Source: Pantoea rwandensis (GTDB taxonomy: Bacteria > Pseudomonadota > Gammaproteobacteria > Enterobacterales > Enterobacteriaceae). From it: 64,000 nt of DNA. This document shows positions 51,228 to 60,431 of this stretch, in pieces. The position numbers and the translations under genes are program-made. Position 1 is the first letter of the stretch. The number at the start of each line of letters is the position of its first letter. The stretch covers positions 29,546 to 93,545 of the forward strand of contig NZ_MLFR01000023.1 in NCBI RefSeq assembly GCF_002095475.1, in the 5' to 3' direction. Below the pieces are notes generated by a model that was not told where the DNA came from, ran no database searches, and saw nothing but the letters and a program-made list of their open reading frames with translations.

Positions 51228-51472
51228 GGCAATAACCCTTATAAGAGCGAGGGATTATAAGGCAGCAACTCGCACACGGCGAGTCATAGTCGTCACATCA
51301 AGTTACTTTTAGCAGAGAAATTCACTTCTCTTTACCTTTCCCTGGACAGATCGCACTTAGCTGGCGAACTATTAAGCGCCTTTACTCCTTGCTGCGCCCG
51401 ATTTTCATTCCATCGTTAATAATTCTCCCCGTAACTAACCACATTATTTCCGGACGACAACAGGAGCATTTC

Positions 51473-51745
51473 ATGAAGAAACCCATTGCCATTCTGACTG
51501 CTGCACTGCTTGCCACCGCAAGTTTCACCGCGTTTGCTGCCCAGCCTTTGAGTGCCGAACAGGCAGAAAACCTGCAAAGCAGCGGCACTGTCTCTGTAAG
51601 CGGCGTACGCGGCTCACTGGATGATGCAACACGCCAGCTTTCACAGAAAGCAGAAGAGATGGGAGCCAGTCATTACCGCGTCATTGGCGTGCAAAACCCA
51701 GGTGATTCCAGCCTGTGGAGCGGCACCGCAGAGATTTACCGTTAA
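51473..51745 (+). CDS. Secreted DUF1471 (YdgH/BhsA family) protein
   Basis: The 90-residue precursor has a Sec signal peptide (cleaved near AFA-AQP, about 22) and a DUF1471 domain: 'GTVSVSGVRGSLDDATRQLSQKAEEMGASHYRVIGV' in sequence, ending TAEIYR. This family of small periplasmic or outer-membrane proteins includes BhsA, McbA and YdgH and is often linked to stress and biofilm; this member's role is unknown. CAGGAG precedes the ATG at 51473. It stands alone between divergent narQ and ansP, with a strong terminator downstream. Confidence 0.85.
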   Translation: MKKPIAILTAALLATASFTAFAAQPLSAEQAENLQSSGTVSVSGVRGSLDDATRQLSQKAEEMGASHYRVIGVQNPGDSSLWSGTAEIYR

Positions 51746-51751
51746 TCCCCT

Positions 51752-51776
51752 GTAGCAGCGGCATTTATGCCGCCCC
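51752..51776. repeat. Hairpin repeat, stem variant D
   Basis: GTAG followed by CAGCGGCATTTATGCCGC forms the stem GCGGC/GCCGC around ATTTAT, 6 bp after the DUF1471 gene. Same family as the A, B and C variants, with different but still matching stem bases. Confidence 0.65.
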
Positions 51777-51830
51777 GTTCATCTGATGACGAACGGTTGA
51801 AAGTGAGTCCCTCCCTGTAGCCACCCCCTT

Positions 51831-51859
51831 ACCGGCCAATCCCTTGGCCGGTTTTTTTG
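51831..51859 (+). terminator. Intrinsic terminator downstream of the DUF1471 gene
   Basis: ACCGGCCAA (51831-51839), loop TCCC and TTGGCCGGT (51844-51852) are followed by seven T. Strong 9-bp stem. Confidence 0.92.
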
Positions 51860-52021
51860 TGCACCGCGACCGATTCTTACAAAACAACTCGTGCAACTAA
51901 ACGGTAAATTTTGCTTCGTTCATGCAGAACGGGTAGGATTCATCGCCGTAATTTCCCGGCTTGCCGCGCGACATCGTTCCGCCGCAACGGTAGTGGGTTT
52001 TACCCCATTTCGCACCGCCGC

Positions 52022-52037
52022 ACGCAAACGATTGGTT
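52022..52037 (+). promoter_or_regulatory. PurR-like site upstream of ansP
   Basis: ACGCAAACGATTGGTT matches the ideal PurR palindrome at 13 of 16 positions, with a complete left half, 36 bp before the ansP ATG. E. coli PurR also controls some nitrogen genes, so control is conceivable, but a chance match is possible. Confidence 0.35.
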
Positions 52038-52073
52038 ACGCGGTGATTGATGGTCAGGACAAACAGGAAAGCT

Positions 52074-53564
52074 ATGAAATCAACTACAAAAACTGCAGCC
52101 GAACAACGCGCTGCAAAAAGACGCTGGCTCAATTCTCACGACACTGGTTACCAAAAAGCGATGGGTAACCGTCAGGTACAAATGATCGCCATTGGCGGTG
52201 CTATCGGTACCGGTCTGTTCCTTGGTGCGGGCGCGCGCTTGCAGATGGCCGGTCCGGCACTGGCACTGGTTTATCTGGTGTGCGGTATCTTCTCCTTCTT
52301 TATTCTTCGTGCGTTGGGCGAACTGGTGTTACACCGCCCATCAAGCGGCAGCTTTGTTTCTTATGCACGTGAATTCCTTGGGGAAAAAGCGTCATACGTT
52401 GCAGGCTGGATGTACTTCGTGAACTGGGCGATGACCGGTATTGTGGATATCACCGCGGTTGCGCTCTATATGCACTACTGGGGCGCATTTGGCGATGTGC
52501 CACAGTGGGTGTTTGCCCTCGGCGCGCTGGCGATTGTCGGTACCATGAACATGATCGGTGTGAAATGGTTTGCCGAAATGGAGTTCTGGTTCGCACTGAT
52601 TAAGGTACTGGCGATTGCGGTATTCCTGATCGTTGGTGTGGTGTTCCTCGGCAGCGGCAAACCGCTGGATGGCAACACCACTGGCTTCCACCTGATAACT
52701 GATAACGGCGGCCTGTTCCCGCATGGCTTACTGCCTGCGTTGGTGCTGGTGCAAGGGGTGGTGTTTGCCTTTGCGTCCATCGAATTAGTGGGGACCGCAG
52801 CAGGGGAGTGTAAAGACCCAAAAACCATGCTGCCAAAAGCCATCAACAGTGTGATCTGGCGTATTGGCCTGTTCTATGTGGGTTCAGTGGTGCTCTTGGT
52901 GCTGCTGCTGCCGTGGAACGCCTATCAGGCGGGACAGAGTCCGTTTGTCACCTTCTTCTCTAAGCTGGGTGTGCCTTACATCGGTAGCGTGATGAATATC
53001 GTGGTACTGAGTGCGGCGCTGTCGAGCCTTAACTCTGGCCTCTATTCCACCGGTCGTATCTTGCGTTCGATGTCGATGGGCGGTTCTGCACCGCAGTTTA
53101 TGTCGAAGATGAGCAAGCAGCAGGTGCCTTACGCCGGTATCCTCGTCACCATTGCGGTGTACGTGGTGGGCGTTGTGCTGAACTATTATGTGCCTTCACA
53201 GGTATTCGAGATCGTTCTTAACGTGGCTTCGCTGGGTATCATCTCTTCCTGGGCCTTTATCGTGGTTTGCCAGATGCGTCTGCGCAAAGCCATTAAAGAA
53301 GGCAAAGCGGATGACGTCAGCTTTAAGTTGCCATGGGCGCCAGTGACCTCATGGTTGACCCTGCTGTTCCTGGCAAGCGTGCTGGTGCTGATGGCGTTTG
53401 ATTATCCGAATGGCACTTACACCATCGCTTCGATCCCTCTGATTGCCGTTGTGCTGGTACTAGGTTGGTTTGGTGTGCGTAAACGCGTACATGCTGAAGC
53501 AATGAAAGAGCATGACCATCATGATGATGGTGCGGCAACGCTGGCGGAAGACAGCTCGCGCTAA
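52074..53564 (+). CDS. ansP: L-asparagine permease AnsP
   Basis: The 496-residue inner-membrane transporter belongs to the APC amino-acid permease family with 12 helices. 'AKRRWLNSHDTGYQKAMGNRQVQM' followed by 'IAIGGAIGTGLFLGAGARL' marks the N-terminus and TM1, and likeness to E. coli AnsP is close from end to end. I use the ATG at 52074 behind AGGAAA; the frame is open nine codons earlier. The C-terminus is His/Asp-rich (KEHDHHDDG). A hairpin follows the gene. Confidence 0.92.
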   Translation: MKSTTKTAAEQRAAKRRWLNSHDTGYQKAMGNRQVQMIAIGGAIGTGLFLGAGARLQMAGPALALVYLVCGIFSFFILRALGELVLHRPSSGSFVSYAREFLGEKASYVAGWMYFVNWAMTGIVDITAVALYMHYWGAFGDVPQWVFALGALAIVGTMNMIGVKWFAEMEFWFALIKVLAIAVFLIVGVVFLGSGKPLDGNTTGFHLITDNGGLFPHGLLPALVLVQGVVFAFASIELVGTAAGECKDPKTMLPKAINSVIWRIGLFYVGSVVLLVLLLPWNAYQAGQSPFVTFFSKLGVPYIGSVMNIVVLSAALSSLNSGLYSTGRILRSMSMGGSAPQFMSKMSKQQVPYAGILVTIAVYVVGVVLNYYVPSQVFEIVLNVASLGIISSWAFIVVCQMRLRKAIKEGKADDVSFKLPWAPVTSWLTLLFLASVLVLMAFDYPNGTYTIASIPLIAVVLVLGWFGVRKRVHAEAMKEHDHHDDGAATLAEDSSR

Positions 53565-53582
53565 TCGCAATCCATTTATCTC

Positions 53583-53607
53583 CGGGGGCTATTCAGCCCC
53601 CGATTTT
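53583..53607 (+). terminator. Hairpin after ansP
   Basis: CGGGGGCT (53583-53590), loop ATTC and AGCCCCCG (53595-53602) are followed by ATTTTAT. GC-rich stem with a modest T-run, 18 bp after the ansP stop. Confidence 0.8.
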
Positions 53608-53699
53608 ATGGCGATAGGCCAGCTCAGCTAATTCAGATAGTTTTTCCTGCCACTTCCCCCTATTATCTCTGGCTCCCTCAGCTACGCAGTGGAGCGGCT

Positions 53700-54278
53700 A
53701 TGTCATTAAAGATCAACATCATCAAAGACAAGTTGCTGTCAGATAATTATTTTATTCTGCGCAATTTCACTTACGAACTAACCCGTAGCAACGGCGCAGT
53801 GGTGCGTCATAAACGCGAAGTTTATGATCGCGGCAATGGCGCGACCATCCTGCTCTACAACCGTGACAAAAACACCGTGTTGCTGATTCGTCAGTTCCGC
53901 ATTGCGACCTATGTCAATGGCAACGCCAGCGGCGAACTGATTGAAACCTGTGCTGGCCTGCTCGACAACGACACGCCAGAAGATTGCATTCGTAAAGAAG
54001 CGGTCGAGGAGACGGGTTATCAGGTCGGCCCGGTGGAAAAGCTGTTTGAAGCCTATATGTCACCGGGCGGCGTAACGGAAATCGTGCATTTCTTCGCCGC
54101 AGAGTACAGCGATGCGATGCGCACCCACGAAGGTGGCGGTGTCGAGGATGAAGAGATTACCGTTTTAGAGTTGCCGTTCCCGGAAGCCTTGGCAATGGTA
54201 AAAGATGGCCGTATCCGCGACGGTAAAGCCATCATGCTGTTGCAGCATGCGCAAATTGCCGGTTGGTTAAAGGCTTAG
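53700..54278 (+). CDS. nudK: GDP-mannose pyrophosphatase NudK
   Basis: The 192-residue Nudix hydrolase splits GDP-mannose to GMP and mannose 1-phosphate. The Nudix box is 'GLLDNDTPEDCIRKEAVEET' followed by GY (about 94-115), with the REAVEET core reading KEAVEET. N-terminal 'INIIKDKLLSDNYFILRNFTYE' is as in E. coli NudK (191 aa), which I recall near narQ. It is a single gene ahead of the convergent sugar operon. Confidence 0.93.
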   Translation: MSLKINIIKDKLLSDNYFILRNFTYELTRSNGAVVRHKREVYDRGNGATILLYNRDKNTVLLIRQFRIATYVNGNASGELIETCAGLLDNDTPEDCIRKEAVEETGYQVGPVEKLFEAYMSPGGVTEIVHFFAAEYSDAMRTHEGGGVEDEEITVLELPFPEALAMVKDGRIRDGKAIMLLQHAQIAGWLKA

Positions 54279-54298
54279 TCAGTGCGGCGATGAACCTG

Positions 54299-54322
54299 GT
54301 CGGCATAAATGCTGACCCTACA
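54299..54322. repeat. Hairpin repeat, inverted, stem variant E
   Basis: GGTCGGCATAAATGCTGACC followed by CTAC is the inverse form of the GTAG/ATTTAT family, with stem GTCGGC/GCTGAC (one mismatch). It lies between the convergent nudK and ribokinase-like genes. Confidence 0.65.
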
Positions 54323-54331
54323 GGCGCTCCT

Positions 54332-55296
54332 TTATACGCAAACGGCTAACGGCTCTGGCACGCACTCGGGATGTGCCTGCATGCGGGCTAGCGCTTCGGC
54401 GTAGGATGGCATCGAATTCGCGGCACCCGATCGCTCAACGCAGAGCGAGGCGTAGGCGGAAGCAAACAGTGCGGCCTGCGGCAATGCATCGCCCGAAGCC
54501 AGTCGTGCGGCCAACGCCCCATTGAAGGCATCGCCTGCACCGGTGGTATCCAGCGGTTGTGCTGGAAACAGTGGAATGCGCAGCGGCTGCTGTTCCGCGT
54601 TCGAAAGCAGTGCGCCTGCCATCCCTAACGTAATAATCACCTGACGCGCCCCTTTCCGATGCAGCACTTCAGCGGCTTGTTGCGCACTGGCAAAATCGGT
54701 GACTTTGACCCCGGTGATCTGCATCGCTTCTGTGCTATTCGGCGTCAGTAAATCGACCTTCGCCAGCAGTGCATCACTCACTTTCTGCCACGGCGCCGGG
54801 TTTAAAATCACAAAGGTGCCACCTGCACGTGCATTATCAATCATGCGTTGGATAGCACTGAGATTGTTTTCCAGCTGCACCAGCAAAATATCGGCAGCGG
54901 CAACGGTCGGTTGGCACCGCGTGACTTCTGCGGCAGTTACCGTGGTGTTGGCACCGGGAAACACCGAGATCATGTTCTCGGCATCATCACCGGCTACATA
55001 AATCAGGCGTTGCCGGTGGGCTTCTCTTTGCAGGTGAATAACGTAATCGCGTCGAAGCCGGTTTTTTCCAGGTGACGACGGGCAAAAGTGCCAAAATCAT
55101 CGTTACCCACTTTGCCGATGTAGTGTACGCGGGCACCGGCTCGCAGCGCCGCCGTGGCCTGGTTGGCACCTTTGCCGCCCGGTCCCATCATGCTGTTGTG
55201 GGCGGTTAAGGATTCACCCGGCATCGGAAAACGGTTCATCACCGCCACAACGTCGAGGTTGAACGAGCCAAACACACACACTTTTCCTTTCATCAT
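54332..55296 (-). pseudogene. Ribokinase-like PfkB sugar kinase, frameshifted
   Basis: Two frames make one kinase of about 321 residues. The N-terminal part (55003-55296) has 'MGPGGKGANQATAALRAGA', PfkB signature 1, and stops after KPTGNA. The remainder (54332 to about 55006) has 'LDTTGAGDAFNGALAA', signature 2. At 55003-55007 one base is missing: a third C in the CC of GCC-TGA would give 'GNALIYVAGDDAE'. ATGA overlap with the upstream ROK kinase gene shows it is the last gene of the sugar operon. The lesion may be real or a sequencing error. Confidence 0.85.
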
Positions 55297-56186
55297 GCAC
55301 TCCTGAACAGACGTTCGGCGGCTAAACAGGCGCCGCGACAGCCGGTATGATCGGTGGACTGACTGAACACAATCTTCAAGTTGTCACGCGTTGCCGGTGG
55401 ACGAAGATGCTGCTGAATCTGGCTGCGCAACTGCGCCAGCGGGAAATCCGCCATCGCTAAGACCCCGCCTCCTAAAATCAGGTACTCGGGATCGAGAATG
55501 TTCATCTCGGTGGCGATCAGTTGCGCTAATCGCGTGACGAAAGCCTGTAACTCCGGATGCTCACCATGTTGGGTAAACAGGGCGGACATATCGGTGTGCG
55601 GCAGGTTAGCCTTGCTCCAAAGGCTGAGCCAGTTTCCTGAGGTCACCGTCTCCGCGCAGCCATGATTGCCACACGGGCAGGGCAGATCGTTACCCGCGAT
55701 GGGAATATGGCCGAGCTCACCCGCACCGCCATGCTGACCATGATAAAACTGGCCGTTAATCCACAGACTATTACCCATCCCCGTGCCTGGATAGAGACCC
55801 ACGGCGATATCAGGCATCTGCTCAAGCTGCATCAGATCCCACATCATCAGATGGTTAACGTCCTTATCCATCGCCACCGGCACGCCAAGGCGTTCTGTCA
55901 GGATCGCCGCCACTGGCTGATGATCCAGTGCCTGGATAAAGGGCAGCGAGACAACTTGTTGACGATCTCGACTCAGAATGCCGGGTAAGCCGAGCATCAC
56001 GCCGCTCACCGGTTGTTGCTCTAAGGTTTCACTGATTAACTGCCCGAGTGCCGTAAGAGCATCAGGCTGATGCGCCCAGCTGGCAGTCGGCACCTTGCGG
56101 AAGCTGGACCAGATGCGTCCTTCCTCCATCAACTGCAGGCGAGTGCCGGTGCCGCCAATGTCGATACCGAGCCAGCTTTTTTTCAT
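55293..56186 (-). CDS. alsK: ROK-family sugar kinase, AlsK-like
   Basis: The 297-residue kinase has the ATP-binding start 'GIDIGGTGTRLQL', 'GAGELGHIPI' with a catalytic His region, and the ROK zinc site 'CPCGNHGCAET'. Layout and likeness are closest to E. coli D-allose kinase AlsK. It overlaps both neighbours (alsE-like and the ribokinase-like gene) by 4 bases. It would phosphorylate the imported sugar at C6, giving the epimerase's aldose precursor or a related phosphate. Confidence 0.82.
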   Translation of the reverse strand: MKKSWLGIDIGGTGTRLQLMEEGRIWSSFRKVPTASWAHQPDALTALGQLISETLEQQPVSGVMLGLPGILSRDRQQVVSLPFIQALDHQPVAAILTERLGVPVAMDKDVNHLMMWDLMQLEQMPDIAVGLYPGTGMGNSLWINGQFYHGQHGGAGELGHIPIAGNDLPCPCGNHGCAETVTSGNWLSLWSKANLPHTDMSALFTQHGEHPELQAFVTRLAQLIATEMNILDPEYLILGGGVLAMADFPLAQLRSQIQQHLRPPATRDNLKIVFSQSTDHTGCRGACLAAERLFRSA

Positions 56187-56875
56187 GCGGACACCTTGGT
56201 CAGGCCCTGCGCTTCATCAATGCTGTCGCGCATCATATCCCACGCGGTCGCCAAATCATCATGGATGTTAAACAGGCCCGAAGTACCGACGATCAACACT
56301 TCCGCACCCGCACCGACCAACGTGTTGTAGGTGCGGGTATTGCAGGAACCATCGATCTCAATCAGGTATTTATAGCCGTGCTGCTGTTTGAGTGCTTTCA
56401 GTTCCTGCACCTTCGCCACCATCTCCGGAATGAACGGTTGGCCGGCATAGCCTGGATCCACCGTCATCACGGTGATCTTATCCAGTAGATGAATGTAGTG
56501 ATGGATAAATGACACTGGTGTGGCTGGGTTTAGCACCACACCCACTTTCTTGCCGTGGCTGCGAATCAGGTTGATCACGCGGAACGCATCGCGGTTGATG
56601 GTTTCAGCATGTGGGCAGATGTAATCGGCACCGGCTTTGGCAATAGCATCAATGAAATCGGTCGGCTGCTCCACCATCAAATGCACGTCGAGCGCCACTT
56701 TGGTGTGCGGGCGAATCTGCTCAATAAAGAATGGCGACAGCGTGATGTTCTTAACGTAGTGACCGTCCATGATGTCGATATGAAGGAAGTCTGCGCGGGA
56801 GTCCAGCACTTCCAGCTGGTGCTTGATCTCCATCAGATTCATACACATCAACGACGGGGAGACTTGAATACGCAT
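56183..56875 (-). CDS. alsE: Allulose-6-phosphate 3-epimerase, AlsE-like
   Basis: The 230-residue TIM-barrel enzyme belongs to the ribulose-phosphate 3-epimerase family: 'FLHIDIMDGHYVKNITLSP' (about 31-49), 'DVHLMVEQP', 'VMTVDPGYAGQPFI' and 'EIDGSCN' carry the metal and catalytic residues. The SLMCM start and TVDPG.AGQPFIPEM segment are as in E. coli AlsE. It interconverts allulose 6-phosphate and fructose 6-phosphate. Start and stop overlap its neighbours. Confidence 0.85.
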   Translation of the reverse strand: MRIQVSPSLMCMNLMEIKHQLEVLDSRADFLHIDIMDGHYVKNITLSPFFIEQIRPHTKVALDVHLMVEQPTDFIDAIAKAGADYICPHAETINRDAFRVINLIRSHGKKVGVVLNPATPVSFIHHYIHLLDKITVMTVDPGYAGQPFIPEMVAKVQELKALKQQHGYKYLIEIDGSCNTRTYNTLVGAGAEVLIVGTSGLFNIHDDLATAWDMMRDSIDEAQGLTKVSA

Positions 56876-57924
56876 TAGACTTCCTTTTTTTCGGTCAGAG
56901 GGTTAAGGGCCGCAGCGAGCTTGCTCAGCTTGACGGCACGATGTTCATTAAAACGGGTTTTAAATTGTTTAAAGGCCAGCACCACAATCAGTACCGCGCC
57001 CCACATTGCCAGGCTGACGTGCTGGCTGATGTTCATCAGGTTGAATCCGGTGGAGAGCACTTGCAGGGCGATCAGCGCCAGTACCACGCCGGTCACGCGA
57101 CCAAAGCCGCCGTTGGGATCGGTACCGCCGAGAATAATCGCTAGTACGGTTAACAACAGGTAGGCATCGCCGTAACCCATACGTGCTGAGTTGAAGCGCG
57201 CCATCATGATTAATCCGGCGAGCACACACAGCAGGCTGGAAATCACGTACACCAGAATCACCATGCGATGGGTGTTGATGCCGCTAAACCATGTGGCATT
57301 GATGTTACTGCCGCCCATATAAATGCATTTACCGGCGCGGGTTTTACCGAGGAACAGTGCCAGCAGCGCGGCGGCAATCAGGAATACCCACAGGGGTAAC
57401 GGCATGCCCAGCAGCGTGTTGGAACCCAGTGCTTGCACAATTGAAGGCATACCACTGACTGCCGCGCCTTTGGTCAGCCAGATGCCGATGCCGTTGAGCG
57501 TCATCATGGTTGCCAGCGTCACCAGAATCGGGTGAGCACCAATACGTGTCACCATCACGCCGGTAATCACGCCAATAAAGGTGGCAATCACCATGGCACC
57601 GATGATGGCGATCAACAGCCACAGCAGTTGCTGACCGGTTCCCGCATCGGCAGGCAGGGCGCTCATCAGCGTCCAAGCTATGAACAGTGCGGTCAGATTG
57701 GCGGTAGCGATGATCGCCAGGTTCAAGCCGCCACTCAGGATGGCAATAAACATCGCCAGCGTGAGCAATCCCAGTTCTGGCAGCTGGAACGCCATGCTCA
57801 TAAAGGTGGAGTCAGTCAAAAAGCGCCCCGGCAGCATGACCGTAAACAGCGCCAGTGCCAGCGCAATCAATAGCATCAGGCCGATATTGGTGCCGTCCGG
57901 ACGCAGAGAAGAGAGTGATTTCAT
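56875..57924 (-). CDS. Sugar ABC transporter permease 2
   Basis: The 349-residue inner-membrane protein is an RbsC/AraH-type (BPD_transp_2) permease with about ten helices and the conserved 'MGYGDAYLLLTVLAIILGGTDPNGG' region (in part). I use the ATG at 57924 behind GAGG; the longer frame adds 23 residues of no likeness. It pairs with the next permease upstream; two unlike permeases are usual in the AI-2/rhamnose-type importers. Confidence 0.88.
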   Translation of the reverse strand: MKSLSSLRPDGTNIGLMLLIALALALFTVMLPGRFLTDSTFMSMAFQLPELGLLTLAMFIAILSGGLNLAIIATANLTALFIAWTLMSALPADAGTGQQLLWLLIAIIGAMVIATFIGVITGVMVTRIGAHPILVTLATMMTLNGIGIWLTKGAAVSGMPSIVQALGSNTLLGMPLPLWVFLIAAALLALFLGKTRAGKCIYMGGSNINATWFSGINTHRMVILVYVISSLLCVLAGLIMMARFNSARMGYGDAYLLLTVLAIILGGTDPNGGFGRVTGVVLALIALQVLSTGFNLMNISQHVSLAMWGAVLIVVLAFKQFKTRFNEHRAVKLSKLAAALNPLTEKKEV

Positions 57925-57940
57925 ATGAGTGCCTCTTCCG

Positions 57941-58930
57941 TCAGACGAAGCTGACGTCAGTTTCTTTACGTTTTTTGTAGTGAGTGACGGCAATCGCCAC
58001 CATGATCACGCCGCCTACCACGATGTTCATGAAGTAGTTGGAGACACCAATCAGGTTGAGGCCGTTCTTCAGAATGGCGATCAGGAACACGCCCATCAAA
58101 GTCCCGCTCACCGTGCCCTTACCACCCATCAGGCTGGCCCCACCCAGAACAGTGGCTGCCAGCACATCCAACTCGCCACCAACTAAAGCATTCGGCACCA
58201 CTTCCCCCATGCGATACACCTGTACCAGCCCGCCAATCGCTGCCATCGCGCCGAGCCAGCCGTAAGCGAAGACGTGAATCAAGCCAACGCGAATGCCGAT
58301 ACGCCGTGCGGACTCCGCATCGCCGCCCACCGCATACAGCTGGCGACCGAGGTTGGTTTTATTGAGCAGCAGCGCGGTGAGGCCCGCGATGACCAGCATG
58401 GTGGCCAGCGGTAAACCGACCTGGAAACTGTTGCCTTGCCAGGTGAAGGGCAGCACGCTGCGCAGCGTGATCCACCAATCGGGCAGTGAATAGAGACTTT
58501 TACCGCCGGTGACCCACATCAGCAGACCAAACAGCAGAGACTGCATGCTAATGGTGATGATGATCGACACCACGCGCAGCGAGGTGATCAGCAGGGCGTT
58601 AATCACGCCAAATGTCGTGCCACAGACAATCGCCAGCAGAATGCTCAGTGCGGCGTTATCAAACTGGAACTGCACAAACAGCGTGGCGATCAGGTACTGC
58701 ACCACCGAAGCCACTGCCGCGAACGAGATATCAATGCCGCCGGTGACCAACACTAAAAACAGCCCTAGCGCAAAGATGCCGGTGACGGCATAGCTTTCCG
58801 CCAAATCCAGCAGGTTCTGCACCGTCAGGAATTGGTCGCTGGTCACGGAGAAGAACAGGATGAAAGCCACCAGCACCCAGGCAAGCCAGCCTTGACTGGA
58901 GTGCGGGCGTAAACGAGAAAAATCAGGCAT
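57941..58930 (-). CDS. Sugar ABC transporter permease 1
   Basis: The 329-residue RbsC-type permease has about nine helices and the motifs 'LFLVLVTGGIDISFAAVAS' (about 57-75) and 'ELDVLAATVLGGASLMGGKG' (about 240-260), both typical of the pentose/hexose importer permeases. It overlaps the ATPase gene by 8 bases and lies 16 bp before permease 2. Confidence 0.9.
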   Translation of the reverse strand: MPDFSRLRPHSSQGWLAWVLVAFILFFSVTSDQFLTVQNLLDLAESYAVTGIFALGLFLVLVTGGIDISFAAVASVVQYLIATLFVQFQFDNAALSILLAIVCGTTFGVINALLITSLRVVSIIITISMQSLLFGLLMWVTGGKSLYSLPDWWITLRSVLPFTWQGNSFQVGLPLATMLVIAGLTALLLNKTNLGRQLYAVGGDAESARRIGIRVGLIHVFAYGWLGAMAAIGGLVQVYRMGEVVPNALVGGELDVLAATVLGGASLMGGKGTVSGTLMGVFLIAILKNGLNLIGVSNYFMNIVVGGVIMVAIAVTHYKKRKETDVSFV

Positions 58931-60431
58931 TGATCACCTCCGCAAGCTGTTGTTGCTCAACGGTATCGGGTTGGTATTCGGCATGAACGGTGCCATCGCG
59001 GAAGTGCAGGATGCGGTCGCAGTTGTACCAAACCTCTGGTACCTCATCGGAAATCAGAATGATCGACAGACCCTCTTTCGCCAGCTCGTGAATCAGCTGA
59101 TAGATGCTGGCTTTAGCACCGACATCCACGCCCACGGTTGGGGAGTCGAGGATCAAAATACGCGGCTGCGTCAGTACCCATTTCGCCAGTACGATCTTTT
59201 GCTGATTGCCTCCGGAAAGTGTGGAGATCGCCAGATTGGGATCGGCGACACGTACACCGAGTTGTTGAATCCATTGCAGAATCAGCTTGTTCTTGCGGTA
59301 TTCGTCGATGATGTGAAAACGGTTTTGCAGTTTGTCGAGGATTGGCAGCACCATGTTGTCGGCCACCGATTGTTGCTGGACTAAACCCAGCGTTAAGCGG
59401 TCTTCAGAGACATAACCGATGCCCGCTTTAATCGCATCTTCATGGCTGCGGAAGCGCACTGGCTTACTGTCTAGCCAGATTTTGCCGCTGTCCGGTTTGG
59501 TCATGCCAAACAGCGACAGCGCCAGTTCGGTGCGGCCGGAGCCCAACAGACCGCACAGACCGAGCACTTCGCCTTGGTACAGTTTGAAATTCACATCGTG
59601 ATACTGTCCGGCGCGCGTGAGGTTATCCACTTCGAGAATGGCGCGATCGGCATTGCGCGTCGGCGCTTTTAACTGGTAGTCGAGCTTGAGGCCGGTCATC
59701 AGTTCAGTCAGATGGTGCGGCGTCATCTCTTTGGCGGGCCAGCAACCCATTTTGCGCCCGTCACGGATCACCGTGACGCGGTCAGAAATCTCTAGTACTT
59801 CATCCAGTCGGTGGCTGACGAACACCACGCAGATATTTTTATCTTTCAGGTAGCGCACGGTGCGCAGCAGCTGATTGACTTCAGTGCGGGTCAATGAGGC
59901 CGTTGGTTCATCCATGATCACCAGACGTGCATCGGCCACCAGTGCACGGCAAATGGCCACCTGCTGACGTGCCGCAATCGACAGCGCCGAGACTTTTTCA
60001 TCCAGATCGAGATCGAATTTCAGCTCTTCAATGATGCGGGTCGCCGTTTCGCGCAGTTTCGCTTTGCGATGCCAGCCGAGCAGGCCATTGAGGTTATGTT
60101 CGAAGGCGATGTTCTCGGCCACGCTCAAATTCGGGAACAGGGACAAATCCTGGTAAATCACCTGGATACCGAACTCACGCGCCTGACGGGTGGTCAGACG
60201 CGGGAAGGTCGGGCCATCACCTAAGGTAATGCGGCTGCCGCTGTCCGGGGCATGCACCCCGGAAATGACTTTGATTAAGGTGCTTTTGCCACAGCCGTTG
60301 GTGCCAGCGAGACAGTGCACTTCGCCAGCCAGTAGGCTTAGCGAGATATCGCTCAGTGCGCGGTTGCCACCAAATGTTTTCGACAGGTTGTCGAGCGCAA
60401 TCAGCGTCTGTGGGATCACCTCTTTCATCAT
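58923..60431 (-). CDS. Sugar ABC transporter ATP-binding protein (two ABC domains)
   Basis: The 502-residue protein has two fused ABC domains like RbsA/AraG. The first has Walker A 'GTNGCGKST', and 'LSIAARQQVAICRAL' in place of LSGGQ. The second has 'LLGSGRTELALSLFG' (degenerate Walker A, as usual) and 'LSGGNQQKIVLAKWV'. I start at the ATG 60431 that shares a base with the preceding TAA; the second ATG three bases on is equally possible. The upstream open frame overlaps the binding-protein gene and is not real. Confidence 0.9.
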   Translation of the reverse strand: MMKEVIPQTLIALDNLSKTFGGNRALSDISLSLLAGEVHCLAGTNGCGKSTLIKVISGVHAPDSGSRITLGDGPTFPRLTTRQAREFGIQVIYQDLSLFPNLSVAENIAFEHNLNGLLGWHRKAKLRETATRIIEELKFDLDLDEKVSALSIAARQQVAICRALVADARLVIMDEPTASLTRTEVNQLLRTVRYLKDKNICVVFVSHRLDEVLEISDRVTVIRDGRKMGCWPAKEMTPHHLTELMTGLKLDYQLKAPTRNADRAILEVDNLTRAGQYHDVNFKLYQGEVLGLCGLLGSGRTELALSLFGMTKPDSGKIWLDSKPVRFRSHEDAIKAGIGYVSEDRLTLGLVQQQSVADNMVLPILDKLQNRFHIIDEYRKNKLILQWIQQLGVRVADPNLAISTLSGGNQQKIVLAKWVLTQPRILILDSPTVGVDVGAKASIYQLIHELAKEGLSIILISDEVPEVWYNCDRILHFRDGTVHAEYQPDTVEQQQLAEVINA

